From positions 1 to 39,169 of the forward strand of contig JAFUPL010000012.1 in the NCBI GenBank assembly GCA_017481235.1: a stretch of 39,169 nt of DNA. The letters run 5' to 3'. This stretch comes from Clostridia bacterium (GTDB lineage: Bacteria > Bacillota > Clostridia > Christensenellales > UBA1242). Below the pieces are notes generated by a model. That model was not told the DNA's origin. It searched no databases and worked only from the letters and a program-made list of their open reading frames with translations. The stretch's first letter is position 1. Every line of letters starts with the position of its first letter. Position numbers and translations under genes: made by a program. Below, in pieces: positions 31,713 through 38,005 of this stretch.

Positions 31713-32723
31713 ATGGAAAAAAATTATACAATTTTAGCAATTGAAAGTAGTTGTGATGAAACTAGTTGTGCGGTTGTGGTTGATGGTCGCACTGTTCTTT
31801 CCAATGTTGTGTCTAGTCAAATTGATATACATACATTGTTTGGTGGAGTTGTGCCAGAGGTGGCATCACGTAATCACATAACTGCGATTGACAATATTGT
31901 GAATGAAGCACTTAAAGAGGCAAACAAAACTCTTGACGATATTGACGCTATTGCGGTAACCTATGGTGCAGGACTTGTTGGATGTTTGTTGGTTGGTATT
32001 AGTTATGCCAAGGCATTATCTTTTGCAACTGGGAAACCATTAATAGCAGTTAATCATATTAATGGTCATATTGCATCTAACTATATTACATATCCTGACT
32101 TAAAACCTCCATTTATGTGCTTGTTGGTTAGTGGCGGACATACTGCAATTATTAAGGTTGATGAATATAATCAACATACTGTTATAGGTAATACTCTTGA
32201 TGATGCGGTTGGTGAGAGTTTTGACAAAGTGGCGCGTGTAATGGGTTTGGGTTACCCTGGCGGACCTAAGGTGTCAAAGTGTGCCGAAAATGGTAAGGAT
32301 AACATTGTGTTTGTAAAACCTAATGACAGTCTTGGTTACAACTTTAGTTTTAGTGGCAAAAAGACAGCGGTTATTAACTATATCCATAATTTAGAACAAA
32401 AGAATTTGACGATTCCTGTTAATGATATTTGTGCAAGTTTTCAAAAATGTGCAGTTGATGAACTTGTGGATAAAACAATACGTGCAACCATTGAAAGCGG
32501 ACTTGACAAGGTTGTGGTTGCTGGTGGCGTGTCAGCAAACAAACTTTTACGACAAGAGTTATCCACAAAGTGTGCACAAAATGGGATAAAATGTTATCTG
32601 CCGGACCTAAAATATTGCACCGACAATGCCGCTATGATAGGAAGTAGTGCCTACTTTGATGTGCTATTAGGCAAACCTTTTGCAGATGGAAGTTTGGCAC
32701 CAAAAGCAAATTTGGAATTATAA
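31713..32723 (+). CDS. tsaD: tRNA N6-adenosine threonylcarbamoyltransferase TsaD (Gcp/Kae1)
   Basis: 336 residues from the ATG at 31713. It transfers the threonylcarbamoyl group to A37 of ANN-decoding tRNAs, with TsaB and TsaE (neither is in the window). Motifs: [12 protein letters not shown] (about 6-17), PEVASRNHI (about 47-55), the metal-binding NHINGHIAS (H..x..H, about 113-121), [10 protein letters not shown] (about 134-143), the [22 protein letters not shown] segment, and [13 protein letters not shown] near 270. I prefer 31713 because the promoter places transcription start there; 31707 (two codons longer) is possible. Two exact DnaA boxes (32465 and 32559) lie inside the gene. Confidence 0.95.
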   Translation: MEKNYTILAIESSCDETSCAVVVDGRTVLSNVVSSQIDIHTLFGGVVPEVASRNHITAIDNIVNEALKEANKTLDDIDAIAVTYGAGLVGCLLVGISYAKALSFATGKPLIAVNHINGHIASNYITYPDLKPPFMCLLVSGGHTAIIKVDEYNQHTVIGNTLDDAVGESFDKVARVMGLGYPGGPKVSKCAENGKDNIVFVKPNDSLGYNFSFSGKKTAVINYIHNLEQKNLTIPVNDICASFQKCAVDELVDKTIRATIESGLDKVVVAGGVSANKLLRQELSTKCAQNGIKCYLPDLKYCTDNAAMIGSSAYFDVLLGKPFADGSLAPKANLEL

Positions 32724-32771
32724 AAGAATAAAATTGAATATAAAACTTATACTAAAAGATATGGAGTAAAT

Positions 32772-33989
32772 ATGAAGAAAGTTGTTTTCAGTCTATTTAT
32801 CATATCTTTTTTTGTGATGGGATATTTTTATGTGGTGCAACCTATCAATAATGCAATTGATTATCCTAACAATATGTATGTAACCACTGATGATATTAAG
32901 TTTGCAAATGAGAGTAGTGATTTTGCACCATTTATTAAGTTTGGTTTGGCGGATACTATGGCGGTTAATGGTGAGGAAGTTACCGCTACTACTATGCGTA
33001 TTAAGTTGTTTGGATTTTTGCCACTTAAAAAGGTTAAAGTTAAGTTGATTAATTCGCCTGAAGTATATGTTGGCGGAAACATTGTAGGATTTAGTTTAAA
33101 TACTGAAGGGGTTGTGATAGTTGGTTCTAATGCGGTGTTTACTAGGGAAGGAAGTAAGGAACCTATTATTGCATCTGGACTACAAGAGGGTGATAGCATT
33201 AAGGCGATAGAGGGACAAGAAATCAAATCAATTTATGATATTGATAAAGTGTTAAATAGTGTGGAATATGCTGGTCGTGATGTTGAAATTACTGTTAGTA
33301 GAGATGATGAAGAATTTAAATGCAGTATTACGCCAGCACTGGATATTTTTACGCAAAAGTACAAGTTGGGTTTGTGGGTTAAAAATAGCACAAGCGGTGT
33401 GGGAACTCTGACCTATGTAAAAAAGGATAACAATCGTTTTGGCGCTGTTGGGCATTCGCTTACTGATGCTACTTTGGGAGATAATTACAAGGTGGCAGAA
33501 GGTGAAGTGTATTTGTGTAACTTGCTAGGGATTAAAAAGGGTAGCAAAAACTCACCTGGTGAAATTCGTAGCACTATGAAGATTTCGGATGATAGTATAG
33601 GGGTGGCAGACACTAATTGCAAGTATGGTGTATATGGCAATATTTTAAATATAAACAAACTTAATTTAATTGATAATTATTGTTTGGGTGGGCGTATGAG
33701 TATCAAACCTGGCAATGCTAAGATTTATGCATGCCTTGATGATGAAGGAGTTAAGGCGTATAACATTAAAATTATCAAAACCAATCATCAAGATAGCGCA
33801 GATGATAAAAGCATTGTGTTTAGGGTAACAGATAAAGAGTTGATTGAAAAAACGGGTGGAATTATCCAAGGTATGAGCGGTTGCCCTATTATTCAAAACA
33901 ACAAACTTGTAGGTGCGGTAACTCATGTGTTTATCAATGATCCAACTAAAGGGTTTGGGGTATATGTTGACTGGATGTATGATAATTAA
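32772..33989 (+). CDS. spoIVB: SpoIVB-type PDZ serine peptidase (S55 family)
   Basis: 405 residues. In spore formers SpoIVB is secreted from the forespore and triggers pro-sigma-K processing. It has an N-terminal signal-anchor (about 3-24, KVVFSLFIISFFVMGYFYVV). A PDZ domain follows (about 125-190: ASGLQEGDSIKAIEGQEI and TVSRDDEEFK). The S55 domain contains GVGTLTYVKKDNNRFGAVGHSLTD (catalytic His in GHS, about 228) and GGIIQGMSGCPIIQNNKLVGAVTHVFINDPTKG-type sequence (catalytic Ser in GMSG, about 370). The usual GMSGSP reads GMSGCP. It starts 48 bases after tsaD with a GGAG site, and no clear own promoter was seen. It suggests that the organism sporulates or descends from spore formers. Confidence 0.88.
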   Translation: MKKVVFSLFIISFFVMGYFYVVQPINNAIDYPNNMYVTTDDIKFANESSDFAPFIKFGLADTMAVNGEEVTATTMRIKLFGFLPLKKVKVKLINSPEVYVGGNIVGFSLNTEGVVIVGSNAVFTREGSKEPIIASGLQEGDSIKAIEGQEIKSIYDIDKVLNSVEYAGRDVEITVSRDDEEFKCSITPALDIFTQKYKLGLWVKNSTSGVGTLTYVKKDNNRFGAVGHSLTDATLGDNYKVAEGEVYLCNLLGIKKGSKNSPGEIRSTMKISDDSIGVADTNCKYGVYGNILNINKLNLIDNYCLGGRMSIKPGNAKIYACLDDEGVKAYNIKIIKTNHQDSADDKSIVFRVTDKELIEKTGGIIQGMSGCPIIQNNKLVGAVTHVFINDPTKGFGVYVDWMYDN

Positions 33990-34019
33990 ACTGCTGATTA
34001 ATTTTAATTTGTAATAAAT

Positions 34020-34050
34020 AAAAAAGAAGTAACAAACTTACTTCTTTTTA
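34020..34050. terminator. Bidirectional terminator, spoIVB / DHH gene
   Basis: A perfect 12-base stem, AAAAAGAAGTAA (34021-34032) with TTACTTCTTTTT (34038-34049), and a five-base loop, flanked by A and T. Confidence 0.88.
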
Positions 34051-34058
34051 ATATCCCA

Positions 34059-35000
34059 TTATAATTGATTGATTTGAGTTTTACATTCTAAATCTTTTAA
34101 AATTTGTTCATTTTTAGGACAACTTGCCGCTTCCTTATGACCTTTTCCGCCATAGATAACCGAGAACTGACCCACGTCTACACATTGTTTAATGCTCCTA
34201 AATGAAATTGTATTTCTATCATTAATTATTAAAGCAACTAAATCTAGATTAATGTTAGGAGTTTTCTTAACCAAGTCGGCAATATTATTACGATATTCGT
34301 CTTCAATATTTTCAATAACGCCAACTTTTAAGTTATGTAAATTAACAATATGTAAATTTTTGATATAGCTTAGGCAAGTTGCCAATGCTTTTTGCTTATA
34401 ATCATTAATTAACTTTAATTCGTTGTCTTCAAATAAGTTTGAACATTCGCTTGATAGTTTTGCATACATTTGATTAACATAACCATCTATTTTTAATATT
34501 GAAAATAATATATTTAAATCATTTGCACTTTCATTGCTGTATATGGTTTTCCATTCCCAAGTATCATATTGGCGAGTAAGTTCAACAAAGTCCGATATAT
34601 TATCATTTTCATAAACTAACCCTTGAGATAACAAATAATTATAAAATAAACTTGTACCACTGCATTTGCCATTTTCGTCTTGAACTATTATAGTAGAAAA
34701 AGGATATTGGTCGTTACCCTCTTCAATTTCAGTTTTATGGTGGTCAATAATAATTGTTTTTCTACTTAATTCTTTATCTTCTGCAAATTGAGATATTAAA
34801 GGTTGTTTAATACATAAATCTGTAACAAAAATTTTATCATAATTATATATCGAACCATCATCTAAAAATTTTTGTATTTGTTGATTAATTTCAAAAGTGT
34901 CACAATACACAATATCAATATTATCAAACGCTAACTTGCCAAGAACCGCACAACCCATTCCGTCAATATCGATTTTGTGAGTAAATAATAAAACTTTCAT
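34059..35000 (-). CDS. DHH-family phosphoesterase (NrnB-like oligoribonuclease candidate)
   Basis: 313 residues from the ATG at 35000, which has an AAGGAGA site. The longer in-frame reading to 35075 lacks one. DHH-family motifs: HKIDIDGMGCAVL (motif I, D-x-D, about 7-19), VTDLCIK (motif II, about 59-65), IIDHHKTE (motif III, DHH, about 89-96), and a distal DHHA1-type GGKGHKEAASCP (about 286-297) that binds substrate. This order suits NrnA/NrnB-type enzymes that degrade short RNAs or cyclic dinucleotide products. NrnB-like is my best guess; the exact substrate cannot be read from sequence. No signal peptide. Confidence 0.85.
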   Translation of the reverse strand: MKVLLFTHKIDIDGMGCAVLGKLAFDNIDIVYCDTFEINQQIQKFLDDGSIYNYDKIFVTDLCIKQPLISQFAEDKELSRKTIIIDHHKTEIEEGNDQYPFSTIIVQDENGKCSGTSLFYNYLLSQGLVYENDNISDFVELTRQYDTWEWKTIYSNESANDLNILFSILKIDGYVNQMYAKLSSECSNLFEDNELKLINDYKQKALATCLSYIKNLHIVNLHNLKVGVIENIEDEYRNNIADLVKKTPNINLDLVALIINDRNTISFRSIKQCVDVGQFSVIYGGKGHKEAASCPKNEQILKDLECKTQINQL

Positions 35001-35111
35001 AATCTTCTCCTTGATTCTCAATGAGGATAACACATAATTTAATAAAAGTAAATAGTTTTGAGTAATTTGACACAAAAATTAAAATTATTGAAATAAAAAT
35101 TTAAAAAGTGC

Positions 35112-35140
35112 TTGACACAACATATAAAATATACTATAAT
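35112..35140 (+). promoter_or_regulatory. Full-consensus promoter of tRNA-Ser
   Basis: TTGACA (35112-35117), 17 bases, TATAAT (35135-35140): a perfect sigma-A promoter, about 32 bases before the mature tRNA start. Confidence 0.85.
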
Positions 35141-35178
35141 AAATATGTTGTAAAAATCAATACAGCTTAATGTTATAT

Positions 35179-35266
35179 GGAGAGTTGGCTGAGCGGTCGA
35201 AAGCGGCGGTCTTGAAAACCGTTGAAGTGCGAGCTTCCTGGGGTTCGAATCCCTAACTCTCCGCCA
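35179..35266 (+). tRNA. tRNA-Ser (anticodon UGA)
   Basis: The acceptor stem GGAGAGT (35179-35185) pairs with ACTCTCC (35256-35262), followed by discriminator G and an encoded CCA (35264-35266). The anticodon loop CTTGAAA carries TGA at 35213-35215. The long variable arm typical of serine tRNAs and the TTCGAAT T-loop are visible. It reads UCA codons. The gene is intact. Its 3' end is a plausible integration site for the element to the right. Confidence 0.97.
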
Positions 35267-35275
35267 TTAGTAAAT

Positions 35276-35316
35276 AAAACGAACCGTGATAAAATTCATA
35301 GGTTCGTTTTGTTTTA
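35276..35316 (+). terminator. Terminator of tRNA-Ser
   Basis: AAAACGAACC (35276-35285) pairs with GGTTCGTTTT (35301-35310) around a 15-base loop, then TGTTTTAT. Confidence 0.8.
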
Positions 35317-35363
35317 TATGAATGATTGTTTTGGAGTAAATATTAAATTATAAACTTTAATAT

Positions 35364-35426
35364 ACTCCTTATATATCTTTGCCATTCGTTGTGTCTTTTG
35401 TAGCAGAGTTTTCGTAGAAGTCAACG
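35364..35426 (-). repeat. Leader element copy 1 (inverted, apparently decayed)
   Basis: Read on the minus strand it shares, in the same order as copy 2, CGTTGACTNCTAC, then A(A/C)TCTGCTAC, CGAA(T/A)GGCAAA and TATATAAGGAG. Segments on plus: 35414-35426, 35400-35410, 35378-35388 and 35364-35377. It is about 28 bases shorter than copy 2 in the first spacer. No good gene follows its AAGGAG on the minus strand. Confidence 0.6.
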
Positions 35427-35436
35427 GAATAAAATA

Positions 35437-35466
35437 TTGCATAAGCAAACAAATATAACTTAATAT
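35437..35466 (+). promoter_or_regulatory. Possible promoter ahead of a hairpin terminator
   Basis: TTGCAT (35437-35442), 18 bases, TAATAT (35461-35466). Transcription starting about 35473 would enter the hairpin at 35475-35507 at once, so an attenuator or a short RNA is possible. Confidence 0.4.
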
Positions 35467-35474
35467 AATTTTTC

Positions 35475-35507
35475 AAAGACTAGGTTTTTCAACCTGGTCT
35501 TTTTTTA
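35475..35507 (+). terminator. Hairpin terminator or attenuator before the element genes
   Basis: AAAGACTAGGTT (35475-35486) pairs with AACCTGGTCTTT (35491-35502), with one T-G wobble, then T's. The T-tract is only on the plus-strand side. What transcript it ends is unclear. Confidence 0.75.
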
Positions 35508-35544
35508 TGCCTAAATTCCATTAAAGCAATTTTTTATTCTTCAT

Positions 35545-35635
35545 CGTTGACTCCTACATACTTATTACAAAAGAAATGTTAAAACCCAAATTCTGCTACT
35601 TTGCCCCTGCCGAAAGGCAAATCTATATAAGGAGG
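35545..35635 (+). repeat. Leader element copy 2 with upstream ORF
   Basis: CGTTGACTCCTAC (35545-35557), AATTCTGCTAC (35589-35599) and CGAAAGGCAAA (35611-35621), then TATATAAGGAGG. A TTTGCC/GGCAAA hairpin (about 35600-35621) with an inner GCC-GAAA-GGC stem sits just before the ribosome site. Confidence 0.6.
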
Positions 35636-35641
35636 TTTTAA
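35576..35641 (+). CDS. Possible 21-residue leader peptide (upstream ORF)
   Basis: ATG at 35576, 21 codons (starts MLKPKFCYFAPAER, ends IYIRRF), and TAA at 35639-35641, one base before the next ATG at 35643. The ribosome site of the next gene lies inside this ORF, and the hairpin at 35600-35621 lies in its middle. This is the layout of translational coupling or attenuation. Its own ribosome site is weak (AAAAGAA), and translation is not proven. Confidence 0.4.
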   Translation: MLKPKFCYFAPAERQIYIRRF

Positions 35642-35642
35642 T

Positions 35643-35897
35643 ATGAATACAAAAGAAGAAATCAAAAATTATTACTTAAAAGAGTTTTCTTTATTTGATG
35701 GTGAATTTGATATTACATTTAACATTTTAGATATAAATGTTGAAAAAATGATAATCACTGTTGCTGTTACAAAAGCTGGAAAGATATTTGTAACTGAATA
35801 CGACTTAAAATTAGATAAAGAAAACAACTTGTATTTTCAATATGGTGTTGAATATACAAAAGTAAATGTAGAAGATTTTGAAAAAATTGAAGATTAA
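35643..35897 (+). CDS. Hypothetical mobile-element protein, 84 residues
   Basis: Not recognised. It is small, acidic and beta-rich (FDITFNILDINVEKMIITVAV, GKIFVTEYDLKLDKENNLYF-type strands) with an acidic C-terminus. It follows an AAGGAGG ribosome site. It is first of six close genes on the plus strand leading to pcfK and pcfJ. Confidence 0.65.
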   Translation: MNTKEEIKNYYLKEFSLFDGEFDITFNILDINVEKMIITVAVTKAGKIFVTEYDLKLDKENNLYFQYGVEYTKVNVEDFEKIED

Positions 35898-35912
35898 AAG
35901 GAAAAAAAGATT

Positions 35913-36833
35913 ATGGAAATTAAAGAATTTTTAGAAAACAAAAGTATTAGAGAAACAATAATTAAAAAACAAGCATACAGTTTTGAAACTAAACTATTTA
36001 AAGTTAATTTTGGCAGATTTGACTATGTATATGTTATTGATTATGTTGAAAACAAAAAACCAAGAAGATGCGATAATGCAGAGTTTGGTGGAATTATTGA
36101 CACTGAAACAAACAAATTATATTTTGTAAATTACTATTTAAGAAACTATTGTGAAGATATTAAAAGCATAAGCGAAGAAGAAATAAACAATCAATATAAT
36201 GAAATGTTAAAAGTTGCTTATGAAAACTTTGCAGATACAGTTGCAGATGACCAAATCCCAACCGAAAACGAAATTGCAAGTGCTAAAAGTGATGCTGAAA
36301 GTGATTACTATTATAAACGACAAAGAGATAAATCATTAAGTTATGGAATATCTAAAAGTAGAGATATTAGCGAACTTATAAAATTTGTAGAAAATCCAAA
36401 GCAAACTGTTAAAGATTATGTTGAAATGTTAGAGGCAAAAGATAAAACCCTAACAAATGCAATCAAATACAAGAAAATGATACAAAGATTGGAAAATGAG
36501 TTTATAGAACAAATTGAAACTTCACCAGAATACAAAAATTTAAGATTAGCAAAACAAATAAATTATTCAATTCCTAACGATGCAAAAACAGTAAATATTT
36601 TTTATAGATTAAGCAATGGCGAAATACTTGAAGGCAAAATTGTAACAACAGCTTTTGATTGTAAACCTTATCACACAGGCGAAAATATGCACTTTTGTAG
36701 TTATAGCTTAAATAAAGATGCAAGAGCCAGAATTAAATACATAGATGGTTATAACCGTAGTGATGTTTATATCAACAATATAGAAAAAATCACTTATAAA
36801 GGAAAAACTTTATATCAAAAGGAAGATAAATAA
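35913..36833 (+). CDS. Hypothetical mobile-element protein, 306 residues
   Basis: Not recognised. It is rich in Lys, Asn, Glu and Ile. The first 95 residues are mixed alpha/beta, the middle (about 95-210) is strongly helical and probably coiled, with DAESDYYYKRQRDKS and KYKKMIQRLENEFIEQIE. The last 90 are beta-rich (KTVNIFYRLSNGEILEGKIV and IKYIDGYNRSDVYINN). No signal peptide or membrane segment. Arginine is mostly AGA, unlike the core genes, where CGT and CGA are frequent. It ends one base before the next gene. Confidence 0.65.
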   Translation: MEIKEFLENKSIRETIIKKQAYSFETKLFKVNFGRFDYVYVIDYVENKKPRRCDNAEFGGIIDTETNKLYFVNYYLRNYCEDIKSISEEEINNQYNEMLKVAYENFADTVADDQIPTENEIASAKSDAESDYYYKRQRDKSLSYGISKSRDISELIKFVENPKQTVKDYVEMLEAKDKTLTNAIKYKKMIQRLENEFIEQIETSPEYKNLRLAKQINYSIPNDAKTVNIFYRLSNGEILEGKIVTTAFDCKPYHTGENMHFCSYSLNKDARARIKYIDGYNRSDVYINNIEKITYKGKTLYQKEDK

Positions 36834-36834
36834 T

Positions 36835-37092
36835 ATGAGAAACTTAAAAGAAATTAAAGCAATACTTACAGCTATTTATTGCATCAATCAAACAGGAACA
36901 AATGACGAAGATATAGGATTAATTTGTCAATATGCTTTTGACCGAATTTTAAACAGCAATACAAATATGTTGACTCTATGCTGTGCTGGATTTACAAAAG
37001 TTGGAGTTATGCCTGAAATTGAAAAACTATTAGAAGAAGAAACAAACTATATTAAATTCAAGGAGATAAAAAATGCTCATAAAAGACAATAA
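36835..37092 (+). CDS. Hypothetical mobile-element protein, 85 residues
   Basis: Not recognised. It is a small helical protein with a central TNMLTLCCAGFTKVGVMPEI stretch. AAGGAAG precedes the ATG. Its end overlaps the start of the next gene by 20 bases, which suggests a tightly packed operon. Confidence 0.6.
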   Translation: MRNLKEIKAILTAIYCINQTGTNDEDIGLICQYAFDRILNSNTNMLTLCCAGFTKVGVMPEIEKLLEEETNYIKFKEIKNAHKRQ

Positions 37093-37351
37093 ATACGGAT
37101 ATAAAGTTTGTTATCAAAAAGATAATGAAAAGATACAAAGGTATATCGTTACTAACTCATACGATTTAGCAAAATGGGAAATTGATAGATACGAAAAATC
37201 TCCACCCAGCGACAAATATAATAACATTTTAAATAATGTGAAATGGTATATATTACCTGTAAAAACTTATTTTGAATATTCAATACTTTGGAGAGGTTGT
37301 CCTTTTAGGGATTACCTCTCTGATTTTATTAAAAGGAGTAAATGCAAATGA
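37073..37351 (+). CDS. Hypothetical mobile-element protein, 92 residues
   Basis: Starts after AAGGAGATAAAAA. Residues about 24-45 (YIVTNSYDLAKWEIDRYEKS) and the end (YFEYSILWRGCPF) are distinctive. I recall similar small proteins with VTNSY.LA.W and WRGCPF beside pcfK and pcfJ in conjugative elements of Bacillota, but I know no name. A nested hairpin (37290-37319) lies in its last codons. Its stop overlaps the start of pcfK. Confidence 0.65.
   Translation: MLIKDNKYGYKVCYQKDNEKIQRYIVTNSYDLAKWEIDRYEKSPPSDKYNNILNNVKWYILPVKTYFEYSILWRGCPFRDYLSDFIKRSKCK
37290..37319 (+). other. Hairpin inside the 3' end of the gene before pcfK
   Basis: GAGAGGT (37290-37296) pairs with ACCTCTC (37313-37319), and a TCC/GGA-type stem nests inside. 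There is no T-tract, so it is not a terminator. It lies 21 bases upstream of the pcfK ribosome site and could mark a processing or translation-control site. Confidence 0.5.
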
Positions 37352-37995
37352 TTAAATTAAATATAAAAGCGAATGGTATTGAACAAGAAAAATTAAAAGA
37401 ATATTTAGAAAACAATGCGAGTGAAATGCTTGCAGAAAAAATCAATAATGGCGTGCGAGTTGTAAAAGATAACAAAACCTTTATCAATAAAAAAGATTTA
37501 AAAGGATTTTGGAAATATGCAACTGATGAGGCAAAAAAGATTGCTGAAAAAGGTGCAACAGGGACTTTTGTTGACGACAATACTGTTTATGGTTGGTTAA
37601 TACATTATTTTGAAGAAGATGAAATTGAAGGCACTTTATACAACGAAGATGGAACAGAATATAAACCAGCAGTAAAAACACCTGTAAAGACCGAAAATAA
37701 GGCAAAATTACCACCTAAAAATGAAAGCAAACAAACAACATTGTTTGACTTATTTACAAGCAATAATGACCAAGAAAACAACGAAATAGAAACTGAAAGC
37801 ATTGAAGATACCGAAGAAGAAATTACACAAGAAGAAATGCTTGAAGTTTTAGAAAATGAAGCCAAAGAAGATACACGCCAAATAGATTATGAAACTGGCG
37901 AAATTATAGAAACAAATGAAGAAATTAAAACCTTTGATATTGAAGTAGCAAAAATGCTTTATTCAATGTTAGATGGCAAATTAACAATGAAATAA
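37348..37995 (+). CDS. PcfK-like protein
   Basis: 215 residues. The family is named after PcfK of the enterococcal conjugative plasmid pCF10 and is found in many plasmids and integrative elements; its molecular role is not settled. The core is complete: LKEYLENNASEMLAEKINNG, then KTFINKKDLKGFWKYATDEA, KKIAEKGATGTFVDDNTVYGW, and IHYFEEDEIEGTLYNEDG (residues about 10-100 together). A low-complexity acidic Glu-rich tail follows, preceded by KQTTLFDLF. The ATG at 37348 has a better AGGAG distance than 37342. It is followed 10 bases later by a pcfJ-like gene, the usual pairing. Confidence 0.85.
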   Translation: MIKLNIKANGIEQEKLKEYLENNASEMLAEKINNGVRVVKDNKTFINKKDLKGFWKYATDEAKKIAEKGATGTFVDDNTVYGWLIHYFEEDEIEGTLYNEDGTEYKPAVKTPVKTENKAKLPPKNESKQTTLFDLFTSNNDQENNEIETESIEDTEEEITQEEMLEVLENEAKEDTRQIDYETGEIIETNEEIKTFDIEVAKMLYSMLDGKLTMK

Positions 37996-38005
37996 GGAGT
38001 TACAA

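Larger units (their letters stand above)
35267..35642. other. 376-base gap: tRNA terminator, inverted leader elements, second terminator, upstream ORF
   Basis: In order it holds the tRNA terminator (35276-35316), leader element copy 1 on the minus strand (about 35364-35426), a promoter (35437-35466), a hairpin terminator (35475-35507) and leader element copy 2 on the plus strand (about 35545-35635), with the 21-codon ORF. This is the transition from core to mobile-element sequence. Confidence 0.6.
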
